Part shown: piece by piece, positions 8,688 through 18,166 of the stretch
How positions within the stretch are numbered: position 1 is the first letter of the stretch
Layout: each line of letters opens with the position of its first letter
Origin: CAYZTY01 sp964444665
GTDB lineage: Bacteria > Planctomycetota > Phycisphaerae > Sedimentisphaerales > CAYZTY01
Direction of reading: 5' to 3'
DNA: 64,000 nt
NCBI GenBank assembly: GCA_964444665.1
Contig: CAYUIE010000007.1
Span: 62,001 to 126,000, forward strand
Position numbers and translations under genes: made by a program
Notes under the pieces: generated by a model
What the model was told of the DNA's origin: nothing
What the model saw: the letters and a program-made list of their open reading frames with translations, nothing else
Database searches by the model: none

Positions 8688-10145
8688 CTATTTGTTTCTT
8701 TCATCTCGCCTGCTTTGTCGCAAGATATCCCAATATGCCCCCCTTGCACCTTTGCGAATTGCCTGCACTAATGGCTTGTTTTCATTGTAGTTATAGTTGG
8801 CGGTATCACGACTTTCTGATGTTTCGCCGTCAGTTTGGTCGTTAGGTGCGAAAAACCGTTGGTCACCACCAATTAAATCTCTTACCAATTTTGCCGGACG
8901 TTCACCCAGGGCCTTGGAAATATAGAAAGTTGGTTTAAAAAAATCTAAGGGGCCGGCATATTTTCGGTGCATATTAAAATCTTTCCCTTCCCTGAGTTCT
9001 TGAGCGGCTATTTTTCCCATAATCGTGTCTGGATAAATTCTTATACCAAGCGCAGCACCTGCACAATCGGGATTAATCTTTTTAATAAAATCAATCGTTT
9101 CCTTTACTGTTTGCGGTGTTTCACCCGGCCCGCCAAGCAAAAGGTCTATCATAACAGCGATATTGTTTTTCCGGCAAAGCTTCACCGAGGAAGCAAGGTC
9201 GTCTTTTGTGTGCTGCTGGTTGTAGGTTTTGAGCATTGAAGAACAGGCTGAATCACCTGTAAAGTCGATTCCGACACAACCGGCCCTGGACATTTCACCT
9301 GCCAACTCTTCATCAAAAGGCATAGGCAACATATAGGTATACCAGCGAACCATATTTCCGAGTGAACGTCTGTTTAACTCTTTGCAGACTTCGTAAGCAT
9401 GGTTTCGGGGGACATTGAACTCGGAATCACAAATATGCAAAATATCTATTCCCTGAGACAGCAGTGACTGGACCTCATCGGCAACTTCCGAGGGGGCCCG
9501 CAGTCTAAGCTTGTTACCCTTGGCCAGCGGGTCGGCGCAATATGTACATCTGCGGTTGCATCCACGTTTGGTCTCCAGTCCACATTGTCCACCCTGTTTG
9601 AGATAATTGAGGTTATCAATAAAATTACGGGCCGTTGTTAGTGAAATCGGGCTTGGCCATGATGGTGGATTACAGCGGATTATGCCATCTTCCTGCCAAA
9701 GAAGCCCGGGAACTTCTGTGAATTTTCTTGATTGCTGTATTTGATGGATGAGCGAAACTATTGCTGTTTCTCCATCACCACGTATGCCGAAATCAGCACC
9801 TGTATATTCAATAACAGATCTGGCGAAGATTGAAAAGCCGACACCGCCGATTACAATCGGGGCGTCCGTCATACTTTGGATGGTCTTAATGGTCTCTTTC
9901 AATCCGGAAACGAACCAGTCAGCATTTGGCCAAAAAGAATCGTCAACGTTTCGAAAAGTAATACCCACCAATTCCGGCTGTTGAGTCGAGAAATATTCTC
10001 TGATTGCTTCGACTGGTTCCTCAGCCCAGGCAAGGTCAAGAAGTTCAGTATTTATGCCTGCCTGTTCGGCTGAACCAGCAATGTAATCCAAACCAATCGG
10101 GCCAATGAGAGGCAGCATTCTGTTTGCATTGATTAGAGTTAGCAT
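8688..10145 (-). CDS. B12-binding radical SAM protein
   Basis: 485 residues. The N-terminal 150 residues have the layout of a cobalamin-binding Rossmann domain (INANRMLPLIGPIGLDYIAG start, then PIVIGGVGFS). The radical SAM core has its [4Fe-4S] cluster motif at Cys196, Cys200 and Cys203 (RGCNRRCTYC) and later GGPGETPQTV. The overall plan matches class B radical SAM enzymes (B12 domain followed by the SAM core), which carry out methylations, cyclisations or rearrangements. The substrate is unknown and no pathway genes adjoin it. A Rho-independent terminator of the next minus-strand gene lies just upstream, so it is probably its own transcription unit. Confidence 0.85.
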   Translation of the reverse strand: MLTLINANRMLPLIGPIGLDYIAGSAEQAGINTELLDLAWAEEPVEAIREYFSTQQPELVGITFRNVDDSFWPNADWFVSGLKETIKTIQSMTDAPIVIGGVGFSIFARSVIEYTGADFGIRGDGETAIVSLIHQIQQSRKFTEVPGLLWQEDGIIRCNPPSWPSPISLTTARNFIDNLNYLKQGGQCGLETKRGCNRRCTYCADPLAKGNKLRLRAPSEVADEVQSLLSQGIDILHICDSEFNVPRNHAYEVCKELNRRSLGNMVRWYTYMLPMPFDEELAGEMSRAGCVGIDFTGDSACSSMLKTYNQQHTKDDLASSVKLCRKNNIAVMIDLLLGGPGETPQTVKETIDFIKKINPDCAGAALGIRIYPDTIMGKIAAQELREGKDFNMHRKYAGPLDFFKPTFYISKALGERPAKLVRDLIGGDQRFFAPNDQTDGETSESRDTANYNYNENKPLVQAIRKGARGAYWDILRQSRRDERNK

Positions 10146-10185
10146 TTTTTAGTCATTCAAGTTGTTTTTTATCTTAAAAAACAGG

Positions 10186-10212
10186 AGAGGCTGGTTTTCG
10201 GAACCAGCCTCT
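10186..10212 (-). terminator. Rho-independent terminator
   Basis: Perfect 11-base arms AGAGGCTGGTT and AACCAGCCTCT enclose a 5-base loop. Read on the minus strand, a T-run (TGTTTTTT) follows. It lies 35 bases past the stop of the outer-membrane protein gene. Confidence 0.85.
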
Positions 10213-10246
10213 GAGGAACACAAGATAATGAACCCAAAACTAATTT

Positions 10247-11074
10247 TTAGAATTTGTAGGTCATGCTCAGACTCACCCAGAATTCATCCTCATCATTAAC
10301 CGAATCATCCCATGAGGATTGATAATACACTCCCGGCGTAAAGGTAAGGCCATTGTCGAGGTCAAAAACTGTTGAGACACCCAAAACAGCATTTGACCAG
10401 TCTTGGTCTACATTGCCGCCTGTCGGACCGACACCATCGTTGTAAACAAATTCTGAGTGGAAATTCAGAGTCCTTTCTTCACCGGTAATGGGGCAGGTAA
10501 TCGGTAAACCATAATCGAGCATAAAAATATGCGCAAAACCTGACGCAGTGCCGTCGGTGGCGGGAGGGGGGGGAGCAGGTGAACCTACTATTGTTCCGCT
10601 GTTTGACGGCCATAACTTGACAATACAATAGGTCGGAACCAATCCTTCAACCTGAAGAATCTTCGGCCAGGAAAGTACCGCATGCATTTCCTGCAGGTCT
10701 ATGCTCCTGGTTGAGTGGCTGGACATATCTGGATAATTGTAATACACGTAGCCAAGTCTGTAATTAGTTGTATACAGTTCATCCACAAACAGGCGGTTTT
10801 GATAATATAAAGTATAATCCCAGCGTTCAGTCATTTCAAAACTGCTTGAATTGGCTCTATGTCCCAATAAGCTAACACCAAAACCAGTCCCAAACAAATC
10901 CAAATCAACCGACGGATGGATTGCGGCATGGTCGTCATAGACATCGAAACCACGCCATATATATTTACTCTTAAACGTCAAGTCAACCGAACCTTTCAAT
11001 TCAGATTCCTGAGCTTGGACTATACTTGCTGCAGCTAACAAAACCACCACACTTGCCAAAATAACATTCTTCAT
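10247..11074 (-). CDS. Outer-membrane beta-barrel protein (TIGR02001-like)
   Basis: 275-residue exported protein. The signal peptide MKNVILASVVVLLAAASIVQAQ is followed by alternating hydrophobic/polar beta strands and ends in the aromatic terminus SLSMTYKF expected of outer-membrane barrels. The opening KGSVDLTFKSKYIWRGFDVYD matches the pattern of the Gcw_chp/TIGR02001 family of uncharacterised barrels. I start at 11074 because GAAGGAG lies 7-10 bases upstream. The TTG at 11089 would overlap that ribosome binding site. It is followed by a strong terminator. Its role (porin-like or structural) is not known. Confidence 0.75.
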   Translation of the reverse strand: MKNVILASVVVLLAAASIVQAQESELKGSVDLTFKSKYIWRGFDVYDDHAAIHPSVDLDLFGTGFGVSLLGHRANSSSFEMTERWDYTLYYQNRLFVDELYTTNYRLGYVYYNYPDMSSHSTRSIDLQEMHAVLSWPKILQVEGLVPTYCIVKLWPSNSGTIVGSPAPPPPATDGTASGFAHIFMLDYGLPITCPITGEERTLNFHSEFVYNDGVGPTGGNVDQDWSNAVLGVSTVFDLDNGLTFTPGVYYQSSWDDSVNDEDEFWVSLSMTYKF

Positions 11075-11117
11075 AATCATCTCCTTCAAGAAATTACCTT
11101 GACCTTACAATCCTTTT

Positions 11118-12509
11118 TTACCATTTACCGCTTTTTCTCATTTCCGCCTTGGGATGGTTTGCAATATCTTTAATATACTTTTGCAGTTCCTCTTCCGGCA
11201 GTTCATAATCTACAAGCTTTCCGGACAGAAATGCATCGTAGCCCGTCAAGTCCATCAGTCCATGTCCGCTGTAGTTGAACAATATCACTTTTTCCTTGCC
11301 TTCTTCTTTTGCCTTTTTAGCTTCATCAACCACTGCTGCGAGAGCCTGGCTTGTTTCCGGAGCGGCAATAAATCCCTCTGTTCTTGCCCAGTCTAATGCA
11401 GCATTATACGATTTCAGTTGATGATATGCTCTCGGTTCCATCAGGCCTTCAACGATTGCCTGGCAAATCAGTGGTGCCATCCCGTGGTATCGAAGACCGC
11501 CGGCATGAATTGGAGGTGGTATAAAAGCGTGTCCGAGCGTAAACATTGCCAGAAGTGGTGTCGTACAGGCAGTGTCTCCAAAATCGTAAGCAAATGGTGC
11601 ACGAGTCATAGTTGGGCATGCCGTTGGTTCGACAGGGATGATTTTAATGTCGGCACCATTGATTTTGTCGGCAACAAAAGGAAAAGACAAGCCTGCGAAG
11701 TTACTGCCTCCGCCGGCACAGCCTATAACAATATCCGGCATTTTCTCACCAATAATTTTCAGTTGCTTCTTTGCTTCAAGACCTATTATTGTTTGATGGA
11801 GTAAAACATGATTTAGCACACTTCCCAGAGAATAACGTGTTTTACCGGATTTATCGGTTACCGCCTCCTCGATGGCTTCGCTGATAGCAATTCCCAAACT
11901 TCCAGGTGTATTCGGTATTTCTTTTAATACTTTTCTTCCGGCATTTGTTTCAGTGCTGGGGCTTGCTACACAATTTGCGCCCCATACCTGCATCATCATC
12001 TTCCTGAAAGGCTTTTGGTCGAAGCTTATTCTGACCATATAAACCTTGCATTCGAGCTCTAAAAGCTTGCAGGCAAAAGCAAGTGCGCTGCCCCATTGGC
12101 CGGCACCGGTTTCCGTTGTTATCTTTTTTGTTCCGAACTGCTTATTGTACCATGCTTGAGCTACGGCTGTATTTGGTTTATGGCTTCCCGGCGGGCTGAC
12201 ACTTTCATCTTTAAAGTATATACGTGCAGGTGTGTTAAGGTATTTTTCCAGATATACTGCCCTTCGCAGCGGTGTCGGCCGCCAGCGATAAAGTATGTTC
12301 AGTATCTCCTCCGGAATATCTATCCATCTTTCAGTGCTCACCTCTTGCTCAATCAGGTTCATCGGAAACACAGGTGCAAGCATTTCCGGTCCGATTGGAT
12401 TACCATCGGGCCCAAGCGGTGGAAGAGTTGGTGTGGGTAAGTCGGCTGCTAAGTTATACCATTGCCGTGGGATATCGCTTTCATCTAACGGAATCTTGAT
12501 TTTATTCAT
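11118..12509 (-). CDS. TrpB2-like PLP-dependent tryptophan synthase beta-type enzyme
   Basis: 463 residues, fold type II PLP enzyme of the TrpB2 class. That class is longer than TrpB1, with the characteristic N-terminal extension (IPRQWYNL...PTPTLPPLGP). Lys111 in PPGSHKPNTA is the Schiff-base lysine, TETGAGQWGS follows the substrate site, and the phosphate-binding loop is GCAGGGSNFAG. TrpB2 makes tryptophan from indole and serine, or acts as a salvage serine deaminase. No trpA or other trp gene is in the window, which fits a stand-alone TrpB2. The start codon is supported by an AGGAG-type site. Confidence 0.88.
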   Translation of the reverse strand: MNKIKIPLDESDIPRQWYNLAADLPTPTLPPLGPDGNPIGPEMLAPVFPMNLIEQEVSTERWIDIPEEILNILYRWRPTPLRRAVYLEKYLNTPARIYFKDESVSPPGSHKPNTAVAQAWYNKQFGTKKITTETGAGQWGSALAFACKLLELECKVYMVRISFDQKPFRKMMMQVWGANCVASPSTETNAGRKVLKEIPNTPGSLGIAISEAIEEAVTDKSGKTRYSLGSVLNHVLLHQTIIGLEAKKQLKIIGEKMPDIVIGCAGGGSNFAGLSFPFVADKINGADIKIIPVEPTACPTMTRAPFAYDFGDTACTTPLLAMFTLGHAFIPPPIHAGGLRYHGMAPLICQAIVEGLMEPRAYHQLKSYNAALDWARTEGFIAAPETSQALAAVVDEAKKAKEEGKEKVILFNYSGHGLMDLTGYDAFLSGKLVDYELPEEELQKYIKDIANHPKAEMRKSGKW

Positions 12510-12782
12510 TTAAATTCTCCTGAGCATAAATCTTATTCATCTGTTCTTTTTGTAACCTGTCGAATCCACAATTAACAATGACCAATATAATGTTAAATAG
12601 ATTCATAGAAGTCAAACGTTAGGTTTCTAATTTTGCCCATTTTGCAAAAGTTTTTTTTCTAAGAAAACCTGTATGAAACTGATATAGGTATTTTTCACGT
12701 GAGTAATGTTGGTATGAATAAGACTTATAATCCCTTAGGCATAGCTTTAATTTGTCGGGGCTTGTCACTGGAAATAAAACAC

Positions 12783-12856
<74 letters not shown>

Positions 12857-13376
12857 TTAAGCTTTAACTTGTTGAACTATAGCGGGTTGTAAGAGGTGTT
12901 GTCAAGCGTTTTTTGGGTTTGAGCTGCCTGTGGGCTTGAAGTTACCTGCGTTTTTGTCCGCTGCGGCCTGTATAAAGGAAGTTATAAAAATTTTGCTTAG
13001 ACCAAGGGATTATTTTGACTGTGTTTCTCAGACGAAATAGACAGCTCATTTGTCGTTGAGTAATGGTTTTAACATGTTCATTCCACTCAATAAAGGGGTC
13101 GTGAACTTGTAAGTTTTCCTGAATGTCATTATCGGACAAAACCAATATTTGAAAATTATGTTTTGCTGGACTTTTGTCTTTTTTAGTTTACAGTTGTATA
13201 ATGTTCCTGAGTTAATCTGCGAGAGTGGGAAGAAAGGTTTGACAGGATACATAAAGTCTGGTACACTGGTTAGTTATGATTATCTCCATTGACGGGCAAC
13301 TAATAGACCGAGGGAAAATATGGGCCGTTTTTTGCGGATAGTTAAACGGTAAACGACCAAGTGAAAGGAGTTAGAA
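12857..13376. other. Intergenic region, 520 bases
   Basis: AT-rich spacer between tRNA-Arg (minus) and the export lipoprotein (plus). I see no convincing gene, terminator or conserved RNA. A ribosome binding site (AAAGGAG, 13361-13367) lies directly before the next start. The open frames here lack coding character. Confidence 0.5.
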
Positions 13377-14108
13377 ATGCGATATCAAACCTTTTTTGTG
13401 CAGGCATTTTTACTTGTCTGTTTGGTAGCTTTATCGGGGTGTTTTTCATCTAGACCGGAAGATATTGAAGCTTTTGTTAAGCCAATGCAGACTAATGTGA
13501 CGGCTGAGAATTATATTTTGCAACCACCAGATGGAATAATGGTATATTGTACAAAAGTTCCAGAGATCCATCAGCAAGTGCAGACAATTCGGCCGGATGG
13601 CAAAGTGACATTTGAGGCTTTGGGCGAGATACAAGCTGCCGGGAAAACGCCGGAAGAATTGGCAGAGCTTTTAAAAGAGAAAATCATGCTGTTGTACGCG
13701 CTGGTTGGTGATAATCCTGTTGATGTACGTGTGGTAACGTATAGAAGCAAAGTTTATTATGTTCTGGGCCAGGTATATGTACCAGGTCCAAAGGTTTATA
13801 CGGGGCGTGATACTTTCTTATTTGCAATAGCAGAAGCACAACCCAATCCTATGGCGTGGATCGAAAGAATCCAGGTTATAAGGCCGTCAAGTGATGGCCT
13901 TAGCGCTCCGAAGATATTTGAGGTGAATTTAGACCGTATGATTGCTCACGGTGAGATTGATAAAAATGTTTTGCTGCAGGAAGGCGATATAATATATGTG
14001 CCACCAACCGTATTAGCTGCCGTAGCGCTGAAATTAGAGGAGTTTATGCGACCAATTGGGCGAGCTTTCTCAGCGGTTAGTATTGTAACAAGTGGATCTG
14101 TCCCATAG
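13377..14108 (+). CDS. Polysaccharide export lipoprotein (Wza/OPX family)
   Basis: 243 residues. A signal peptide ends in LSGC with the lipid Cys at residue 22. A Poly_export domain follows (about 45-125: NYILQPPDGIMVYCTKVPEI...IRPDGKVTFEALGEIQAAG), then an SLBB-type domain (about 126-210: YYVLGQVYVPGPKVYTG...LQEGDIIYVPP). The C-terminal helix segment fits the family's membrane-spanning end. It probably forms the outer-membrane exit for an exopolysaccharide. No Wzc kinase, Wzx or Wzy gene is adjacent; the next gene is an unrelated membrane protein. A strong AAAGGAG site supports the start. Confidence 0.88.
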   Translation: MRYQTFFVQAFLLVCLVALSGCFSSRPEDIEAFVKPMQTNVTAENYILQPPDGIMVYCTKVPEIHQQVQTIRPDGKVTFEALGEIQAAGKTPEELAELLKEKIMLLYALVGDNPVDVRVVTYRSKVYYVLGQVYVPGPKVYTGRDTFLFAIAEAQPNPMAWIERIQVIRPSSDGLSAPKIFEVNLDRMIAHGEIDKNVLLQEGDIIYVPPTVLAAVALKLEEFMRPIGRAFSAVSIVTSGSVP

Positions 14109-14164
14109 TGTAAGTAATGTTTTCTTTGCAGGTAAGTCAGTCAGGATTGTAAGAGAGACTGTTT

Positions 14165-14980
14165 ATGTCAAAATGTCGTGTTTTGAAGTTGATTCATCTT
14201 GCCGGGATGCTTTGGTTTTTGCAGTGCATCGGCTATATTTTGGTTTTAACACTACGGCAGGCAGGCATACGTTGGTGGGTTATTTTTTCCCTGTCCGGAC
14301 ATTCAGCATTACTTATTTTTCTATTGGTAAGTTTATATCTGTTCGCAATTTTCAGGGGTGTTGCACGAAGTCAAAAAATAGAAATAGAGCATTCATTAAC
14401 TACTTCAACATACTATATGATATTCTATGTTACAGTCCCTTTTTTAGGAGGATTGTCGGGTTGCCTTGGAATGATGGGTGAAAACAGAGTTAGTCAATTC
14501 CTGTCAGGGGTGGCACTGGGGACTCTGGGGGCAACCTTTTTGGTCTGGATTATTATTGACCCGTCAACGTGGATGCTGGAAATGCTGTTGACGCCTGCAA
14601 GCAGAAAACACCGCGCTGAGCGAATAGCTGAGGCTAAAGCCCAATGGAAAAAGAAACAAAAGGAACAACGGGATTTGTTAGTAGATGTGTTAGTAAAAGA
14701 AGAAATGGCTCGGTTACGCTGGCAGGAAGCTTTGAAACCGCAGGCTGAAAAACTCGTAAAACTCATGACAACGAGCAATGTAGACTTTAAGGAAGCTGAA
14801 CGCGAAGCGGTTGACATAGGTGTCAGTGCTTGGCAAATCGGAGGACTGTTTTGTATGCGGCAGCTTCATGAGATGGTTATGGACTTATGCAAAAAAAAGC
14901 ATCAAGATTCGATGGTTGTTGATTATGTCTCGACGTGGTGGGATGGAATTGGAAGCTGGCGAAATTTGTCCTTTGGTTAA
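14165..14980 (+). CDS. Membrane protein of unknown function with coiled-coil tail
   Basis: 271 residues, not recognised as a named family. There are four predicted membrane helices (about 7-27, 38-62, 82-102 and 112-132). A charged helical region at about 145-190 (RAERIAEAKAQWKKKQKEQR) looks coiled-coil and cytoplasmic. A small globular C-terminus ends SWRNLSFG. It starts 57 bases after the polysaccharide export gene on the same strand and may belong to the same envelope function, but nothing in the sequence shows what it does. Confidence 0.7.
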   Translation: MSKCRVLKLIHLAGMLWFLQCIGYILVLTLRQAGIRWWVIFSLSGHSALLIFLLVSLYLFAIFRGVARSQKIEIEHSLTTSTYYMIFYVTVPFLGGLSGCLGMMGENRVSQFLSGVALGTLGATFLVWIIIDPSTWMLEMLLTPASRKHRAERIAEAKAQWKKKQKEQRDLLVDVLVKEEMARLRWQEALKPQAEKLVKLMTTSNVDFKEAEREAVDIGVSAWQIGGLFCMRQLHEMVMDLCKKKHQDSMVVDYVSTWWDGIGSWRNLSFG

Positions 14981-15037
14981 GAGACAAACCACTGAATATA
15001 ACAACGAAACGTAGGTTTTTTATCACAAGGGACGAGG

Positions 15038-16456
15038 GTGGAAAAGACAAGAATTTTGTTAGTCATAGCGCTTATTTTATTCATTGCTTCTGTTTCGAGC
15101 GCAGGCAGTGTTATTTATGTAGACGTTTACGCTCCCAATGATCCAGGTACCGGCACATTTGACGATCCCTTTCTACGAATCCAGGATGCGATAGACTTAG
15201 CCATTGATGGTGATACTGTTGAGATACGACCCGGCATCTACACAGCAGATCCCAATAACTATGACCTTGACCCCAAGGGCAAATCCATTACCATTCGCAG
15301 CATAGACCCGAACGACCCCAATACTGTTGCAAATACAATTATTGACCCAAATGGGGCTGGCCGGGGCTTTTATATTCAAAGTGGCGAAGATCCAAACTGC
15401 GTCATTTCAGGGCTTACAATTAGAAACGCCTGTGCTTTAATTGACCACAGTGGAGCAGGTATTTACTGCTACAACAGCAGCCCCACTGTGCAAAATTGTG
15501 TCATTCTGGGCGGATACGCCGAGGACTCCGGAGGCGGGATTTGCTGCTTTAATGACAGTAATGCAATCGTTATTAATTGCACGATAATGGACAATACAGC
15601 AGATTATTATGGCGGTGGTATAGAGAGTAAATTTTCTTCGCCAGAGATAACTGGTTGTATTATAAGTGACAACACCGCCAGCTTTGCGGGTGGTGGCATT
15701 TATAGCGGGGAGAGTAACTCTAACATCTTTAATTGCGTTATCATCGACAACAATGCCCCCAGAGGCGGTGGCATAAGTTGCTACGACTCCAAAACTGCCC
15801 GTGTAGTTAACTGCACACTTCTCGCAAACTCAGCTAACTATTTCGGTGGTGCTATATACTGCTGGAATGGAGGCAGTGCAAATATCAAAAATAGTATTTT
15901 TTTGGGAAATTCAGCAAGTTTCGGAACACAACTCGGGCTTTGGGATGGAGGTACAGCAACCGTTTCCTACTGCGATATACAAGGTGGACAAACAGATGTT
16001 TACGACCCGTGTGGAACCTTAGTCTGGGGCAGTGGGAATATTAACGCCGACCCTTGTTTTGCATCTTTCAATATAAATGGCGACCCGAATATATGGGACT
16101 TTCACCTGCAAAGTACTGACGGAAGATGGGCCCCGAATGTTAGAAGCTGGGTAACAGATTCCAATACAAGTCCCTGCATCGATACAGGTGACCCCAATTC
16201 GAATTGGGCAGGTGAGCCGTGGCCGAATGGTAAACGCATTAATATGGGAGTCTACGGAGGAACAAGTCAAGCAAGTAAAAAAGGCAATCCAGCCGATTTC
16301 GATGTCAGTAAGACTGTAAATCTTGAGGATTTTTCTGTGTTTGCAAGCAAGTGGATGATTGAGTGTAGTTGTATTGAGGATTTGAATGGTAATGGATTAG
16401 TTGACCTTGCTGATTTGGGTGTTTTTGCTGAGAATTGGCTTTGGCAAGAGGAATAG
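15038..16456 (+). CDS. Secreted right-handed beta-helix protein with dockerin-like tail
   Basis: 472 residues from a GTG start. The signal peptide is MEKTRILLVIALILFIASVSSA. A DUF1565/pectate-lyase-like parallel beta-helix runs from about residue 25 to 395. Its short repeated rungs have the pattern GGGI-(C/S)...VVNCTI-NNTA. The C-terminal 60 residues hold two EF-hand-like dockerin repeats (DFDVSKTVNLEDFSVFASKW and DLNGNGLVDLADLGVFAENW). Such proteins bind or cleave polysaccharides. No catalytic residues can be assigned, so it may be purely adhesive. A strong bidirectional terminator follows it. Confidence 0.82.
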   Translation: MEKTRILLVIALILFIASVSSAGSVIYVDVYAPNDPGTGTFDDPFLRIQDAIDLAIDGDTVEIRPGIYTADPNNYDLDPKGKSITIRSIDPNDPNTVANTIIDPNGAGRGFYIQSGEDPNCVISGLTIRNACALIDHSGAGIYCYNSSPTVQNCVILGGYAEDSGGGICCFNDSNAIVINCTIMDNTADYYGGGIESKFSSPEITGCIISDNTASFAGGGIYSGESNSNIFNCVIIDNNAPRGGGISCYDSKTARVVNCTLLANSANYFGGAIYCWNGGSANIKNSIFLGNSASFGTQLGLWDGGTATVSYCDIQGGQTDVYDPCGTLVWGSGNINADPCFASFNINGDPNIWDFHLQSTDGRWAPNVRSWVTDSNTSPCIDTGDPNSNWAGEPWPNGKRINMGVYGGTSQASKKGNPADFDVSKTVNLEDFSVFASKWMIECSCIEDLNGNGLVDLADLGVFAENWLWQEE

Positions 16457-16513
16457 GTGATAGCCTCAAATTCGCACGAATTTGCATAAATCAAATAAAT
16501 CAAAACTGGAAAA

Positions 16514-16549
16514 TTAAAAAGGCGAAGTCAGATGACTTCGCCTTTTTAA
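16514..16549. terminator. Bidirectional Rho-independent terminator
   Basis: 16-base arms run TTAAAAAGGCGAAGTC to GACTTCGCCTTTTTAA with a 4-base loop. T-runs flank the stem on both strands. It sits between the convergent beta-helix gene (plus) and a PEP-CTERM gene (minus) and can serve both. Confidence 0.9.
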
Positions 16550-16580
16550 CTCTTTGTTTTTTTGTTTACCGTAGCATCTT

Positions 16581-17252
16581 TTACAACGTCTTTCGACTTC
16601 GCAGCCAGCCAACAAGGACGACACCGATGCTTCCCAAAATAATGGGTCCCGGTACCGGAATAACTGAAGTGTCCAATTCAACTTCAATAAAACAATTTGA
16701 GTAGTCGGGCACGTACCAACAATCCGGGTCCAGACCTATACCAAACATGCTACCACTCGAAAGGTAACTGTTAAGAAAATCAATCTCAGCCTGGTTGAAC
16801 GTATAGGTAAAATCTTCCGGCGGATTTATCCACAACCATCCAGACTTATACTCATTGTCATCTTCATAAATGGTTAGCAAATCTCCGTACCCATTAAGTT
16901 CATCACCGTTAGCCGCAAAGTCAGTTCCTCTATAGATGTCACCGTTAAAGCCGCTTACATTTGACATATTCTTCGCATTGATAGCGGCTTCAATGTCAGC
17001 CTCGCTAAAAAGGCGAATATACATTCTATCATCAGGTTCTATCCGCCAGTTATTGATACCCCTGAATAAAATGCTTGCCTCTGTAATATTTTCACCGTTG
17101 GGAATCGATGGTGTTACCGTCCAGATGTAAAAATACTTGTGAGCAAGGTCAAATAAATCGGCATCACTTGGTTGAAATGTGTAATTGGCCTGCGCGTATG
17201 TCGAGCACATAGTCAGAACGATAAACATACGAAAGAAAATTGTTTTTTTCAT
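16581..17252 (-). CDS. PEP-CTERM secreted protein
   Basis: 223 residues. A signal peptide (about 1-22, ending AQA) and a PEP-CTERM sorting signal at the end (VPGPIILGSIGVVLVGW then RSRKT) mark it as a substrate of an exosortase-type transpeptidase in the planctomycete envelope. The middle is a beta-rich domain of unknown role with aromatic and Asp/Asn-rich stretches. It is one of four such genes in a row on this strand. No exosortase is in the window. Confidence 0.8.
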   Translation of the reverse strand: MKKTIFFRMFIVLTMCSTYAQANYTFQPSDADLFDLAHKYFYIWTVTPSIPNGENITEASILFRGINNWRIEPDDRMYIRLFSEADIEAAINAKNMSNVSGFNGDIYRGTDFAANGDELNGYGDLLTIYEDDNEYKSGWLWINPPEDFTYTFNQAEIDFLNSYLSSGSMFGIGLDPDCWYVPDYSNCFIEVELDTSVIPVPGPIILGSIGVVLVGWLRSRKTL

Positions 17253-17336
17253 AAACGAGCCTCCTTTTCTCTTCTCCGAAACATTTCAATCCGGGGCTCT
17301 TCTTGCCCGCTGTCCTTGATTACTTCTTTCGTTAAC

Positions 17337-18053
17337 TTATGGTGTTCGTCGTTTTCGAAACCAGCCGACAAGACACACACCAATACCACCTAACAAAATA
17401 GCTCCGGGAGCGGGAATGCATCTTATCTCAATCACAAGGTCGTTGTAATCCCAATCAGATTTGAAAGACCATAAATCCTCAAATGCCAAAACCCAGGTGT
17501 TACATTCTTGATTCAATATCTGGAAGGTGACCATATGGTCTTTTAAATCGGAGTTCAACGAATCCAATGAGTATTGTGTGCCGCCTAAGTTACCCGTCCT
17601 GGCCCATGCCCATCTTGTACCCGGTGCAAAATCAATCGTTCCCGAACCTGAGACTATGTATCCCGAGCCACTAACATTTAAGACATTAGTGTAGCTGGGT
17701 GTCACCAAGTTTGTAGTGTAACCAAATTGCTGGGTATAACCTGCATATCGGGCTTTGGCGAAAGAACTCACAATGCCGTCAGTCCAGACCTGGTCTGTGA
17801 CAGGTAGCCCTGCGTTTGATAAGTACACGTTTAGGTCATTGCCATGAGTATGGATGCTTCCACTCCAATCGTCAACTTGCGTCCAATTACCTGCTCCGTA
17901 GAGAGTATCGAGAATACCCCCGGCTGCAGTTAAATCAGCTTCTGAAGCCGGATTCAAATCAGATCTTATCGTTGTTAAACCCGCCTTTACAGGGCCGCAT
18001 GCAGCCAGAAAAAGACTAATCAGGGTAATTGTTAATAACTTCTTCATCTTCAT
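17337..18053 (-). CDS. PEP-CTERM protein with DUF4114-like domain
   Basis: 238 residues. The N-terminal signal has a possible lipobox (LAACG near residue 19). The segment LAFEDLWSFKSDWDYNDLV near residue 190 matches the hallmark of DUF4114, a calcium-binding-like domain of secreted proteins. It ends with PAPGAILLGGIGVCLVGW and a basic tail, the PEP-CTERM sorting signal in this genome's style. The protein is exported and probably anchored or released at the surface, and its ligand is unknown. Confidence 0.8.
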   Translation of the reverse strand: MKMKKLLTITLISLFLAACGPVKAGLTTIRSDLNPASEADLTAAGGILDTLYGAGNWTQVDDWSGSIHTHGNDLNVYLSNAGLPVTDQVWTDGIVSSFAKARYAGYTQQFGYTTNLVTPSYTNVLNVSGSGYIVSGSGTIDFAPGTRWAWARTGNLGGTQYSLDSLNSDLKDHMVTFQILNQECNTWVLAFEDLWSFKSDWDYNDLVIEIRCIPAPGAILLGGIGVCLVGWFRKRRTP

Positions 18054-18166
18054 ACCTACGTTTACCTCCGATATATCCGAGGACTCTCAGCATATATGGA
18101 AAGACACCACCTCTGGCACTCTTTCCCTTCTCTCCCGTCGAGCTATTTTCTTTTATCTCTATTCTT

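Noticed and set aside
10247..11089. TTG start at 11089 for the outer-membrane protein
   Set aside because: It would lie on top of the GAAGGAG ribosome binding site of the ATG at 11074.
12942..13252. Short minus-strand frames in the gap after tRNA-Arg
   Set aside because: Low-complexity composition, no ribosome binding site, no recognisable domain.
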